64,000 bases of DNA, from NCBI GenBank assembly GCA_947652605.1, contig OX393577.1, positions 8,494,868-8,558,867 of the forward strand, read 5' to 3'. This DNA comes from Elmis aenea. Its lineage: Eukaryota > Arthropoda > Insecta > Coleoptera > Elmidae. The stretch's first letter is position 1; every line of letters begins with the position of its first letter. Positions 1-11,842 of the stretch are shown here, in pieces. The position numbers and the translations under genes were made by a program. The notes beneath the pieces were generated by a model, which did not search any database, had not been told where the DNA came from, and saw only the letters and a program-made list of their open reading frames with translations.

Positions 1-241
1 TGTTTACGAACTGAAGGCTTTCAGTTCGAACAAAAATTGTAAATACCTAAGTAAAAATTGCTGATAAAAAAATGTTCAAACGCAAATCAATGTATGCAAT
101 GTTGCCAATTTTTTTTTTCTTTAAATGGTTCCTGAGGCCATAGGAAGCATGGTACAACATTTTTGTATCAAGATTTTCGACTTAGAATTTTACGAAGAAC
201 ATCGTTACGTGTAGCGCTTCCGCCAATTTATACACACCCTG
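1..241. repeat. Right part of a TIR element (FB-L), cut by the window edge
   Basis: This stretch matches 24619..24897 almost throughout. Both carry AACATCG, TGTAGCGCTTCCGCCAATTT and a terminal CACACCCTG followed by TA. The left end lies outside the window. It is probably a non-autonomous DNA element, and no coding potential is visible. Confidence 0.75.
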
Positions 242-245
242 TATA

Positions 246-1486
246 AGTTCATGCGAAAAAGTTGTTTAGAATATTAAAATAAGACTAAATATGAAAGTTT
301 ACGTTACATTTCCAATTTTTATACTAATTTTAACATTCTAAAAGTCTTTTATTATCGACTTCTCAGAAAACGTATTATTGAGAAAAGTTGGTGCATGACC
401 TAAAACCAATTTTAAGATAAAAAAAACGAACTCTTAAAGAAAAATTTCTTTGGTTCATTAATATTAGATTTAGTTTTAAATTTCGTATAAACAACAGAGT
501 ACTTTTAGTGAAACAACATGAAAATTGTTCACAAACGACTGTTTAAAAGTTAATGAATTACATAAAATTCTGTCGCACCTTCGCACCACTTCAAGCATCG
601 TCATATTACCATAAAATTTCACTATATCGATTAAATGAATATTCTTTCATAATACATATTACGCATAGAAAGTGAAACGAACGCATAAGAGTTGATGCCA
701 CTGGCATATACCTGCCAGTAAATTAACTATCTCATAAACAATAACTTATATGGATTAAAATACTTATAATAAACATAACTGAATTAATGTACGTACTTTG
801 TTATGATCGAGTAAATTTACTATGAATTTCTGATTTTATATTGGGAAATTATAATTATATAACTTCAAATCATCTAATAAAATACATATGAACATGTCAT
901 CTTAAATATTATACGTAATTTATTTACAACTCAGTTTAAAAAAACCACCAGCACATTTTCATATCTACAGGGTCATACAAAAAGTCTGTTCAAATGACAC
1001 AGTTCTTTAACACCAATTTTTCTGTAAATTTTATTTTACATGAGAGTTGGTGTTTGATCTAAAACTAATTTAAAGAAGAAAAAAGTTTAATACAAATTTG
1101 TTGAAGCTAAGGTTTTGCGATTTAAAAAATAATCTCAAGATGTAAAGGCCCTTATTTTAAGAGTTATACTACAAAAGTCATAAGTAAAAGTTGTTTAGAA
1201 ATTTAAAAAAAGACAATGTGAAATGTTGTTGTGTTTTATATTTGCTTTAGGCCTACTATTTCAATTTATCTATACTACACGAAGACTTTTCAATTAAAGT
1301 ATTTACTTATAAGTGTAACATAAAAGACTTTTTGATAAATATAACAAAATCAAACAGTTGCACCTTTCAGAAGTCTATTAAAAAAATACTTCCATTCTTT
1401 GCAGATTTTAAGAATGTTAAAAAATAAAAACTATTAAAACAAAAATTGGGAATTTAACGTCAAATTTCATACTTACCAGGGAAGGT
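246..1486. other. Gene-free AT-rich repeat-derived DNA
   Basis: No gene is visible. Short stretches such as GTTGGTGCATG and CTAAAACCAATTTTAAG recur around 1040-1075, 34645-34690 and 34940-34980, so this is decayed repeat sequence. It lies next to a foldback element here and again at 34.4-35.8 kb, which suggests the two regions share an ancestral repeat. Confidence 0.5.
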
Positions 1487-2155
1487 CACGATATGTTGTT
1501 GCTAGGATCTGATCAAGACTGTGTTTATTGCATCAAAAACATCAAAACTAAATGTTTTGCAGAGTTATACGTGCCACTGGCCATTTCCTACGGAAAAAAA
1601 GTTGAATAATAAAAGTAATTTTTGCGATCGCGTTGGCCATGAAACCGTCAGAGATAAAATCGAAATTCTTCTTTCACCAATGCGCGCATCCTTTGCGAAT
1701 AAAATGGTGCAAAATTTTAGAAAAAATCTTAAACGGTTCCGGATAAAAATGTCAAAAACGAAACTCCCGCAAAAGCGCTATGATTTGAGAAGTTGTGTAA
1801 CTAAATCTATGCGACTTGCATAGGCGTTTAACATAGGGAAAACCGTTTTAACAAGGGCCTCGTTTTTCGCGTTTTTCTCTGGAACCGTTTAGAATTTTTT
1901 CAAAAGATTTGCACCATTTTACTTGCAAAGGATGCGCGCATTGGTAAATTGAAAAATTTCGATTTTATCTCTGACGGTTTCATGGTCAACGCGATCGCAA
2001 AAATTACTTTTATTATTCAACTATTCAGTTTTTTCCATATTTTTACAATAGAAATGGCCAGTGGCACGTATAAATCTGCAAAACATTTAGTTTGGATGTT
2101 TTTGATGCAATAAACATAGCCTTGATCAGATTCTAGCGACAACATTTCGTGACCC
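1487..2155. repeat. Foldback element FB-P, copy 1
   Basis: This is a long inverted repeat. The left arm starts GGTCACGATATGTTGTTGCT and the right arm ends with the near-complement, ACAACATTTCGTGACC. Shared inner words include GATCAAG/CTTGATC, CACTGGCC/GGCCAGTG and GGATGCGCGCATT. Arms are about 300 bases each, with a short centre near 1830. Other copies are at 35101..35820 and 40577..41442. The short reading frame inside it is conserved only because the arms are repeats; I do not call it a gene. Confidence 0.85.
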
Positions 2156-2273
2156 TATTTTTTTAGTCTTGTATTTGAATTTTCCTGCGAATATTTCTAA
2201 AATCGTAAAAGTTAGTTTCATATGAATTTTTATTAAACACCAACTTTTATCGTTATATCAAAAATAAAATTTT

Positions 2274-2600
2274 CTTCTTGTTTTTCTTCTTCTTCTTCTT
2301 CTTCTTCTTCTTCTTCTTCTTCTTCTTCTTTATCGGTTCTTTTGTACCTTTCGGTGTTAAGGTGCTTTTCCTAGTTCTTGATCATGTTTCTTCATCTTTG
2401 TCCATCATTGGTTAACTGTGACACATCTCTCCAGCTCTCCATTTTCTTCTATTCTGCCTCATTTCGATTTACCATGTTGTTCTTGGTCACCATTTACTTC
2501 TTTTTCCCTTAAACTTCGTTTTCCATTCCATTTTTACGTATTTGTTTTCTGGCATGCGTATTAGATGTCCCAGTCATCTTAATTGGTTTGTATCCATTTT
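2274..2600 (-). mobile_element. 3' end of a non-LTR retrotransposon with (AAG)n tail
   Basis: A (CTT)n run at 2280-2331 is followed by ATCGGTTCTTTTGTACCTTT. On the - strand this reads as the end of an element tailed with AAG repeats. Upstream of the tail the - strand translation contains W-R-D-V-S-Q-L-T-N-D, matching W-R-D-V-P-Q-L-A-N-D at 42897..43250. It is the C-terminal remnant of a reverse-transcriptase polyprotein with stops and frame breaks, and it is 5' truncated, as is usual for non-LTR insertions. Confidence 0.7.
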
Positions 2601-3884
2601 TTTGTTATTGTCTTTCTGATTTTATCAATTACTCTACATCCTTCTAAAATTTTCTATTGTTGCATACTTTTTTAATGACGCTGTACAACACTTTTTCTAT
2701 TAACAAACATTTCTTTTAATTACATTCAATTAGCTAATTAATTTAAAACCTATTACGCTGTTTTTTCTATTTGTATTGTGCTTTCCTCCTCGTGCCATTT
2801 TTTATTTATTTTTTGTTCCATCTCTGTTATACAACAGACAAAAAAGCATTAAGAATTGACGTAAACGAATGATTCGTATTTTTAATTTAAAAACGATGCC
2901 TTTTACATTTCCACGTGTTCTATTGACAAATAAAGACAAAAGTGACAAAATAATTATTTTTACCGATTTCTTGTACAATTCCTGGTGAAATAACTTTACG
3001 ATTTCTGTTTAATTGACATAATTAGTTCCTATTTATTGATTCATTAATTTTATCTTTATTATTATTGGTTTGATTAATGTGGGTATTGCTCAGTAATTTA
3101 ATGTTTTTAAGGCAAAAAAGTTTTATTTAAAGTTGTGTTTTAAAATTGCATATTTATAAAACTACAACCGCTAACTTTTGGCGATTGTTTAACATTATTT
3201 ATGCAAGACCGACTTTAAAAATGTGCGATAAAGATAATTTTTACTTTCGCCATACGTAGTGCGAAGAAAGTATTGTGATCGCGAAAAAGTTCGAATTCGG
3301 AATTTTGACGGATATACACGTTTTGAGGTTCCCTAAACACTTTTAGCATATTTTCGCGAATACATTAATGCGCGTGTACCTATGTATTCGCTAGACGTCG
3401 TAGCTGTGCATTTTTTGAAATTAGGCATTGATAAAGTCTTAAGAAGTATATTACAACGTGCGTTTAACTGAAATTTCAAGTAACATACAGAATGTTAAAT
3501 CTTAGGGGGATATTCATATACAAGTATATTGCAAAAAATACTTGTGTGACGTTAATACGGTGCATTTACAAAATATTGCTCAATAACATTCAGATTAAAG
3601 ATTGACAAAATGATTTGCAAATAACTGGGTGAATTGCGTAATAACTTGATTATGTACGCCTTCGGTCATATATCATAATATCAACTGTTTTTTTTTTTAG
3701 AAGTACGTAAAATATGGCTTCATCGTTTTTTAAGTAATTTTTGCAGTCGCTTACTGCGCTTTCTTGAAGTTTCATATCTAAAAGAAGCTCCCTATTGAGA
3801 AGTACCACTCTCATCCAAAAAAATGTGTTCTTTATTTTTTTAATCATTAATTCTTTTTCAAGCATATACAAGGTATTTTGTAAA
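2601..3884. other. Gene-free stretch
   Basis: I see no supported gene, terminal repeat pair or long palindrome. It is AT-rich with short homopolymers. A CG-containing patch at 3245-3300 (GCCATACGTAGTGCGAAGAA) stands out in base composition and may be another old repeat. Confidence 0.4.
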
Positions 3885-4335
3885 AAATGCAAAAAATTCG
3901 GGAAGTGATTCCTTATCGAAAATTAAGGAGGGTCTTTTATGTAATGTTTTTTTCCTTAGACGTCTCCTTTTGGAGTTACACCCCCTAAAGGAGAGCGTTA
4001 AAATTAAGGTTTTATTTTATTTTTCAAATTTGGATAAATGTAGGAGAATGATATTTGGTAGATGTTTTATACTTATTAGAAGGTTTCCCATAGTAAGATT
4101 TTTAATCATCTCCCACCTTCACAAAGGGCTGTAAAGTGCGACCCCTGTTGGTTTTTTAATCAGAACTTTTTGGTGGGTTGAAATTTTGATTTGAAAGCTT
4201 GATTTATTGAGAAACTATTTTTACCTTTAACTTTTCTCGTAAAACCTACAGTTTTTTTAGTAAAAAATAAAATAAGTGAACATGCACCATTAAATATTCC
4301 AATATAAAACGATTCATTTTGGTGGTTACCATGGT
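3885..4335. repeat. One arm of foldback family FB-A
   Basis: It matches the left arm of the FB-A palindrome at 7280..8340 and the copy at 43783..44285. Shared words include GATTCCTTATC, GGAGTTACACCCCC, TTTGGATAAATGTAG and CTTTTTGGTGGGTTGAAAT. The opposite arm is missing; sequence changes near 4336 to a different palindromic repeat. Confidence 0.75.
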
Positions 4336-5060
4336 TTGTGCTTTTTTTCCTCTTTCTAATGGTGCCTGTCCACGTGAGAGTAAACTACTCTCGATAGCAG
4401 CGTCGCCAAGGATACAGCCAATCGCGAGTTACTCTCAGAGGCTGTATCCTTGGCGACGCTGCTATCGAGAGTAGTTTACTCTCACGTGGACAGGCACCAT
4501 AACGATGTATCATATGTCATATCTATAACTGCACATAACTTGAATAATCAAGAAAAATTGTATTTTATTAATATTATTTTAAGTTAGCAATGAAACATGT
4601 TAAACGTTTAAGTTGGCTATGGAATAGTTAAATGTGCTTTTTTTCTCCTCTTTCTAATGATATATTACTTGTAATATCTGTTTAAATAAATAACTCGGAA
4701 AATCAAGAAGAACCGCATTGTATTAATAAAGTTCTAAGTCAGCTATGAAACATGATTACCTACTAGGTAACTTATTGTTAGAATAATATTGGTAAAATAT
4801 GTTTTATTTTTATTTTTCGGGTTATTTATTAACAGATATGACAATTATTGAAGAAGAGCAAAAAGCACATTTAACTATTGCAAAGCCAACTTGCCTGTTA
4901 ACGTGTTTCATAGCTAACTTAGAATAATATCCGTAAAATACAATTTTTCTTGAGTTCCTGAGTTGTTTATAAAAATAGAAAACATATGATATATCGTTAG
5001 AAAGACGAAAAAAAGCACATCGAACTATATTCCAAAGCCAACTTGACGGTCCATAAGAAT
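4336..5060. repeat. Foldback repeat (FB-M)
   Basis: The left half (about 4503-4690) is an imperfect inverted copy of the right half (about 4850-5040). Pairs include AGTTGGCTATGGAATA against its complement near 5025-5045, and AGAAAAATTGTATTTTA against TAAAATACAATTTTTCT at 4937-4953. A second internal copy of the arm lies at 4610-4740. The left edge carries the MITE at 4360..4499. Confidence 0.65.
4360..4499. mobile_element. 140-base hairpin MITE with 3-base TAA duplication (PIF/Harbinger-like)
   Basis: The inverted arms 4359..4419 and 4440..4498+2 are complementary without mismatch over 61 bases, starting GGTGCCTGTCCACGTGAGAG, with a 20-base loop. TAA flanks both sides (4357..4359 and 4500..4502). 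Relatives of the host repeat near 4650 and, inverted, near 4990 show the empty site with one TAA. A 3-base TAA/TTA duplication is typical of PIF/Harbinger, so that class is inferred. There is no coding capacity. Confidence 0.8.
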
Positions 5061-5395
5061 AAATGAAGTTAGGAGTATAATATCTCAAAAATGAAAAGTG
5101 ATAAAAAAAATCTAAGAAAATAGTTACATTCTACATAAAAAAGTACCTTTAGAAGGTACAAATAAAATTGACTTAATGATTAAGAAAAAAAAGTTATGAG
5201 AGAAAAAAAATCGACATTTTCATATTCTTTGCTATAACATCTAAAGCACGAGAAATTTTGTACTTTTAAAAATTGATTGTGGATCCTCTCATACTAAGGA
5301 ATGATTCATCTAATTAAAAAAAAACCTGTATCTCCTAAAATGAGCAACATCCCCCTGCTGGAAATGTCATCTGGGACACCCTGTATATTGTACAA
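5045..5395. repeat. Repeat FB-N with one CAGGGTG-type end
   Basis: It is parallel to 44289..44574: shared CCATAAGAA, GTTACATTCT, AAGTACCTT, GCTATAACATCT and a right end GGAAATG.CATCTGGGACACC ending in CCTGTATA. Only one terminus is present in each copy, so both are half-elements. Confidence 0.65.
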
Positions 5396-7199
5396 TATTT
5401 TTGTGTGTATCTGTATCTGTATACCCCCCGCTTTACGTTAATTCTAAATGACAGAAAAATGATTGAAGATAAACAAAAATTGTTTGAGTAAAAATGTACT
5501 CTATAAATCTACATATTTTTTTTTTGTAAAAGTGTAAATTACGGAATTAAATAAAAATCAAAGTTTTTTTAGAAACGGCCCATACAATTTTTTTAAACAC
5601 TTAAATATTGTAGAGTTAACTTTTTAAAATAAAATCTCAATCGTTTAAAATCTCTCGAATTTTTATAAAATATCTACTTAATTGATTTTTTTAATATTGC
5701 ATATGTTTTAAAAATACTGTAACAATTGCATGAAACGTCATTTTGACAGACGTCATTTTCGCCATTTACAAAAATGAAATAGTAATGCCTGGAGTAGGCA
5801 CCTTTAACTTTTTATACACACAAATATACACAATACGCAGACTCACACATAAAATGCTTAGCGAAAGTCATTTGGTGGCCACAGCGGTTTTTTCCTGGTT
5901 AAACTCACCTCTTTCCTTCTCTAACAAAACAGAGCTTAGTAAAGTACTTTTATTAAATTACATTAGTTTTAACGACTTATTCACATCACATAAATTTAAT
6001 TGTCACTGATTAAAAACTTGCTCACGGTAATTAAGAACATAAGAAGTTTTAAACTCGTTCATAGCATATATCTTAGCTAATTCGTTGTCATTAAATTATC
6101 TTAAAATAAGTTGGCTAAATTTACTTTTTAATGATATTCTGTTTTTTATTTATTTTTGGTTTAGGAAAAGTAACTAATTTGACTAAGCATATATTAACAC
6201 AAGCAATTGGTAGTTGTGTGTTAAAAAAGTCCTTTTGAATAATATAAAACAAACGAAAACAAAGACAATGACATTGGTTAATGACATTGGTGTAAGATAC
6301 AACATGCAACGAGTATGCAACATGTTTATGATAATAATTAAATGTTATACTACAGCTTTAACGATATTATTGTTTCCATGACAATAGACCATGGATTACG
6401 AGTTCTTTTAGTGTATAAGTTTTTTTTTTTAACAAATATTTATGTCATATTTAAATAATAGCGAAACACAGCTGATTCATATCGATCAAAACTGCTTTTC
6501 AAATATTTGCTTCATAATTAAATAACTTTCACTAAAGCCGGTTGTGAATTAATTTAGCTAAATTAACAAACAAGCAGACACTCATTTAAATCTCAAATTA
6601 ATTAATTCACTATTAAATTTATATTTAAACTTTGAACCGACCTACTAACACAATTTTGCTAGAATTTGTAACTAGTAATAATTGCCACTGCACAAATTTT
6701 ATTTGAATTTTACTTTACTATAAATTTGTTAATAAAACAACGAATACACCATGGGATACGAAATACCAAACACAATCGCATGGTTTAATGAATATGAAGT
6801 GAAAGTGCTTCTAGTTCGCGAGAACAAACATTCTTCGAGATGTTGGCTTGTAAAAGCAAATGCGAGCAAGTGTAGGTTTTATTTCTGTCTCTGTTCAATT
6901 TCGTAACTATATGTTGGGACAATGTTTTTGTAACGATGACCAGTAAAAACATTTTACCTTATGGTAACGTAGGTATATGATGAGGTAACTGGACATCATT
7001 AATGCTTCAGTGGTATTTTATCATTATTATTATGCAAAATGGGTACGATCCAGGGTCCACATTTAAATGACATTATGCACATTCTTTAAACTTGTTTATA
7101 TTTTAGCTAGAAAACATTATTTTGTCATTTATAGCGCAGCTAGACTCGATGGTTTAAAATTTATAACAATGGCCATGTCTTATAAAATTAATACGCGGG
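5396..7199. other. Gene-free stretch
   Basis: No supported gene. Short open frames here have no recognisable motif or splice context. It is AT-rich, low in repeats and relatively unique compared with its flanks. Confidence 0.4.
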
Positions 7200-8420
7200 C
7201 TACATTTTTTGCAGCCCCAAGGCGCTATGATATTATATACGAAGTGACGAGTAGACATGGAGTGGGGGTGACGCGTGATTTCGTAAAAATGCAAAAAAAT
7301 CGGGAGGTGATTCCTTATCAAAAATTAAGGGGGGTCTTTTATTAAAAAAAATTCCTTAGGCGTCTTCTTTGGCAATTATACCCTCCCCCTAAAAGAGAGC
7401 GGGAAAATTAGGTTTTTATATTATTTCTCAAATATGGATAAAAGTAGGAGAATGATATTTTGTAGATGTTTTATACTTATTAATAGGTTTCCCATAGTAA
7501 TATTTTCAATTATCTCCCACCTTCACAGGGTCTGAAAAGTGCGACCCCTGTTAGTTTTTTTATCAGAACTTTTTGGTGGGTTGAAATTGCGCAATTTAAA
7601 AATTTTGTTTTGGAGGCCTAATTTATTTAGAAACTTTTTTTATTCTTTAACTTTCCTCGTAAAACCTACAGTTTTTGAGTAAAAAATAAAATAAGTGAAC
7701 ATGCACCATTAAATATTCGAATATAAAACGGCTCATTTTGGTGGTTGCATGGTTTGTTTATGTTCATATCGGGAAGAATTGACGGGTGTAATTCATTTTG
7801 ACGTTTACGCTGCGACAACGCTAAAACGCGCGTCAATTCTACCCAATACAAACATAAACAAACCATGGTAACCAACAAAATGAATCGTTTCATATTGGAA
7901 TATTTAATGGTGCATGTTTACTTACTTATTTTTTACTCAAAAACTGTACGTTTTACGAGAAAAGTTAAAGAATAAAAAGTTTCTAAATAAACCAAACTTT
8001 AAAAAAAATAATTTATAAATTACAAAATTTTAACCCACCAAAAAGTTAGGTTTAAAAAACCAACAGGGGTCGCACTTTTCAGCCCCCTATGAAGGTGGGA
8101 GATGATTGAAAATATTACAAGGGGAAAGCTTTTAACAAGCATAAAACATCTACCAAATATAATTTTCCTATATTTATCCAAATTTGAGAAATAAAATAAA
8201 AACTTTATTTTACCGCTCCGGGGGGTGTAATTCCGAAAGGAGACGTCTAAGAAATAAAAATTATATAAAAGCCCCCCCTTAATTTTCATAAGGAATAACC
8301 TCCCAAAGTTTTTCGCAATATTTAAAAAACACCCTGTATACGAAGTGGCTAGTAGACAGGGAGTGGGGGTGACGCGTGATATGCATGCTATTGGGGCTCC
8401 AATCATTGCAGCCCCAAGCC
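7200..8420. repeat. Foldback element FB-A flanked by a direct repeat
   Basis: The arm from about 7285 (ATCGGGAGGTGATTCCTTAT) runs inward to about 7745. It returns inverted from about 7865 to 8340, ending AACACCCTGTATA. The centre (7745-7860) is itself palindromic around GACGGGTGTAATTCATTTTG. Outside the arms, 7233-7277 and 8338-8382 are direct copies (CGAAGTG, GTAGACA, GGAGTGGGGGTGACGCGTGA). That is far too long for a normal target duplication, so it points to an earlier repeat or a rearrangement. Open frames across the arms are not genes. Confidence 0.75.
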
Positions 8421-10407
8421 AAGTTAAGAGCTACGAGCTTTTGAGCTAATAAATTATTTTGTATGTGTTATTCTCTGTTGTTTTTCAAAAATATTATTGA
8501 CCCTTTTTAAATATAAATAGAAAAATTCTGTTCAACATTTACGAGAAATCAATTGTTGTGCTTTTAGCTGTAAGAAAGAAAGTTGAAATTAAAAATTTTG
8601 TACGTTCTGCGCTGGATTTGATTGAAAATTGAATTAAGAACTATAAAAGAATCATCGATAAATTAGTAAACCAGAAATGGCGAAGAAATTTTAATAATGA
8701 AAAACATACTCCTAGATAATATGACATAAAAAATAATAATTTTAAGTATTATACATAAAGCAAGCACATGTTTGCTTTAATTTTTTCTGGTAATGTGATT
8801 TTTTAACCCCCGTCCGTAGTAAACTTTGGTTCCATTTGTCGTTACAGGCCGTTTATTGCAAGTTCTTACGAACCGTTTCTGGTACGAATACAACAAATCG
8901 TAATAAATCAATAAATCCACAGTAGAATGGTTAAATTTTAAATAAGTCACCACATTTTACTTGGTTTTTTGTAATATTTTGTTAAATAAAACCTCTTTTT
9001 GTTTATTTTTGCTAAACGCATCATACTTTATAATAACTGAACTATAATAACAACAATATTTTGTAACATAATAATACTCCCAAGCAATGTCTTTGACCTG
9101 AACGTTGTACTTTGGCAAGATTTATAATTCTTACCTGCTACACAATTTAACCATCATTATTTAAAACGCACCATACAAAAACACTACAAAATGATGTAAT
9201 GCAGAATGCAATTTTTTTTTAGCTACAAGTCAACCAAACTTAGTGCATGTATTGTGACATTAATAACCATCATTAGGTAAACTAAATCGAAGTTTCTCCG
9301 TTGTTTACTTTAGAAAGTATAACGAGTATGTTGCACAATTTTTCCATTAAGGACAGGAGACTTGTGCATAAAAAATCGTAAAGAAATATAATTTTTTGTC
9401 GGAAGCCATCAAGGTTTCGTTAGGCAGTTTTAAGATTGCTCATTAGAAATTAAATTCACATGTGTAATGAAATTATTATGAAGCTAATCTGTATTTAAAT
9501 ACAGAGCAAAAAGTGTTCAAAAAGTCAAGATTATCAGATGAAATACAAAAAATAAGGTTAATATCCGTGCCATGTGTATGAAGCGGTTGTAAAATTTTAT
9601 GTGCGCTTAAGAAAGCAATGTTTGCAAACGTCACGAACTGCATAGCTTTTTACTTTTATGCAAGAGGTTTGGTGTTTCTTGTGATTGCATTTTTAAATTA
9701 ATATTATTATTGCAAAAAAAATCCCGTGGAATTTCTACTTGCGTTTAAGGAAACAAGTGTTTGATAGGAAATTGCCTAGGGGCGTTAAAATACAGGGGAG
9801 CCAGCCTTGCTCATAAAAAATACGAAATGATGAATTTGAAAAAATGTTGACAGATGCGGGAAACATCGCTGAGATTAGGTGTAATGCCTAATTTTGAACA
9901 GGAAAGGGTTCGACAGAACAAAAAACAGTTAGTGTATGAAGCAGAGAATGAAATCATAACAGATTTAAAACAAAATTTAAAGTAGCCTTTTATTTTTTAA
10001 TTATTGTTAACACAATTGCATTTGTTGATGAAAAATTTAGAAATTTTTGGTTTTGTTTTAAATACCTATGATTTATTATACAAAAAATACTTAAGCAAAC
10101 TGCTTAAAAAAATTCTGACATTGTAAAATTACATAATGTTTTAAGAGAAATTGACGGAACTATTTTATGTGAAGAATTACAAATAATAGCAAGGCAAATT
10201 AAAAAAAAAAAATCCTTATACATCAGATGTTCTGTCATATATAAGTATGTAAAAATAATTCAGAAAAAAGTGTTCTAAATGTGTTTATTGTTCTGAGAAT
10301 TTTTGCAACATTGCCAGCATCGATAGCAAGCTCAAAAAGGAGTTTTTTTTAAAAGAAAACTTATAAAAACGTACACTCGCTTTTGGAAATTTCGTAAAAG
10401 TAATATA
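8421..10407. other. Gene-free stretch
   Basis: I find no gene, no terminal repeat pair and no long palindrome. Sequence is AT-rich with scattered short homopolymers. Confidence 0.4.
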
Positions 10408-11562
10408 GAGGGTCAACCAAATTCGATAGTTTTACCGGGTATCTCGGTTACCGTAATAGTTGGCCAAAATCTGATATCGTTTTCTGGGGCTATTTTTTGA
10501 GAAAATAACGTCTGCGTAATCATATTTTTTATATCGCTTTCTATTTTGGTACTATAGACGAAAAAAGAAATTTCATCATTTTTGAAAATTATCTATAACT
10601 TCCTTATTTTTTAAAACAAATCAAAATGTTATAGGGTTTTTTTTATTAACATTTCAATGCTTAATTTAAAATCATAATGAAATTTTTTTAGCACCTTTGA
10701 TTTTCGACATAAAACTTTTTTTAAATAGTATAGTTAGTTGGCCACGACTTTATATGAAAGAGCAATATTTTAGCTTTCCAAAAACATATAGTGATTGCAA
10801 AAAATAACCGAGATTTAGCTAATTGTGAATATTTTCTTATTAAAGTTTGCTATGGTTTCGTAAAGAGGTGATGTTTGCAATTAAAAAACAAATTCTGTAG
10901 CAGCCGCTATGAGTTTACACTTACAACGTAAATTTCTAACATATTAAATTTTTCAAAGTGTGTTTGCCATGTTCACAATAGGTACTACAATAAAAAGTTG
11001 TAAAATGCTAAAGAACTCACCGATTTGCTTAAAATATTAAAAATTTACTTAGATATGACGTTTACTTGTTTATTAATTGCAAACATCACTAGTTTATGAA
11101 ATCATGGCAAACTTAGATAGTAAAATTTTCACAAAATTAGCCATACCTCGGATTTTTTGCAACAAATATATAAAACTACATATTTTTGAAAAGCCTAAAA
11201 AATGCTCTTTCACATAAAATCATGGCCAACTAGGGTTTCCATTTAAAAAAATATAAGTTTACTTCATATTTCTAAAGTCAAGGTTGCTAAAACAAATTTT
11301 TAAATTAAGCATAACAATATGTACGGAAAAACTATAATATTTTGTTCTATTTTAATAAATAAGGAAGTTATACATACATAGATAATTTTCAAAAATGATG
11401 AAATTTCACTTTTTGTCTGTAGTGCCAAAATGAAGAGCGATAGAAAAAATCTGACTACACAGGTGTTGTTGTCTCAAAAAAAAAAGAGACCGATATCAGA
11501 TTTTCGCTAACTATTACGGTAACCGAGATACCCCGTAAAACTATCGAATTTGGTCCACCTTG
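10408..11562. repeat. Foldback element FB-B
   Basis: The outer ends are complementary: AAATTCGATAGTTTTACCGG at the left and its complement at 11528-11552. Inner pairs include GATATC, TGATGAAATTTC and GGTATGGCTAA-type words. Both ends have decayed from the CAGGGTG/CACCCTG motif (GAGGGTC and CACCTTG) and are flanked by TA. Half-copies lie at 44575..44790 and 58308..58600. It sits just upstream of FAR1. Confidence 0.75.
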
Positions 11563-11842
11563 TACGTTAAGTAAGATAACTCTATTTAAGACATTTATGA
11601 AGATAGCTAAAGGAAATTTTTAATTGTTTTTTTGTTGGGTAGGGCGAAACGCAGATCCCTAAAAAACATTAAATATGGCAAACATGTAATATTTGGTGAT
11701 TTTTAAACGCAATAAGCTTTGTCTAAAACATTAATGTTTTATACTTGTTTAACGGTTATTCTGTAACCATTTATTGTTTAGTTATATTTTAAAATGTATG
11801 TTAACAGCAGTTAATTAATTTTTGTTCTTATTTCTAGAATTC

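Noticed and set aside
1521..1823. 100-codon open frame, with relatives at 35120..35443
   Set aside because: Both are the left arm of FB-P; mirrored and broken in the other arm, with no known protein motif.
3245..3300. CG-bearing patch resembling a regulatory site
   Set aside because: No partner repeat, gene start or known motif nearby; noted only as unusual composition.
8020..8406. 128-codon - strand open frame
   Set aside because: It lies within the arm of foldback FB-A; similar frames appear at 43798..44058 because the arm is repeated, not because a protein is conserved.
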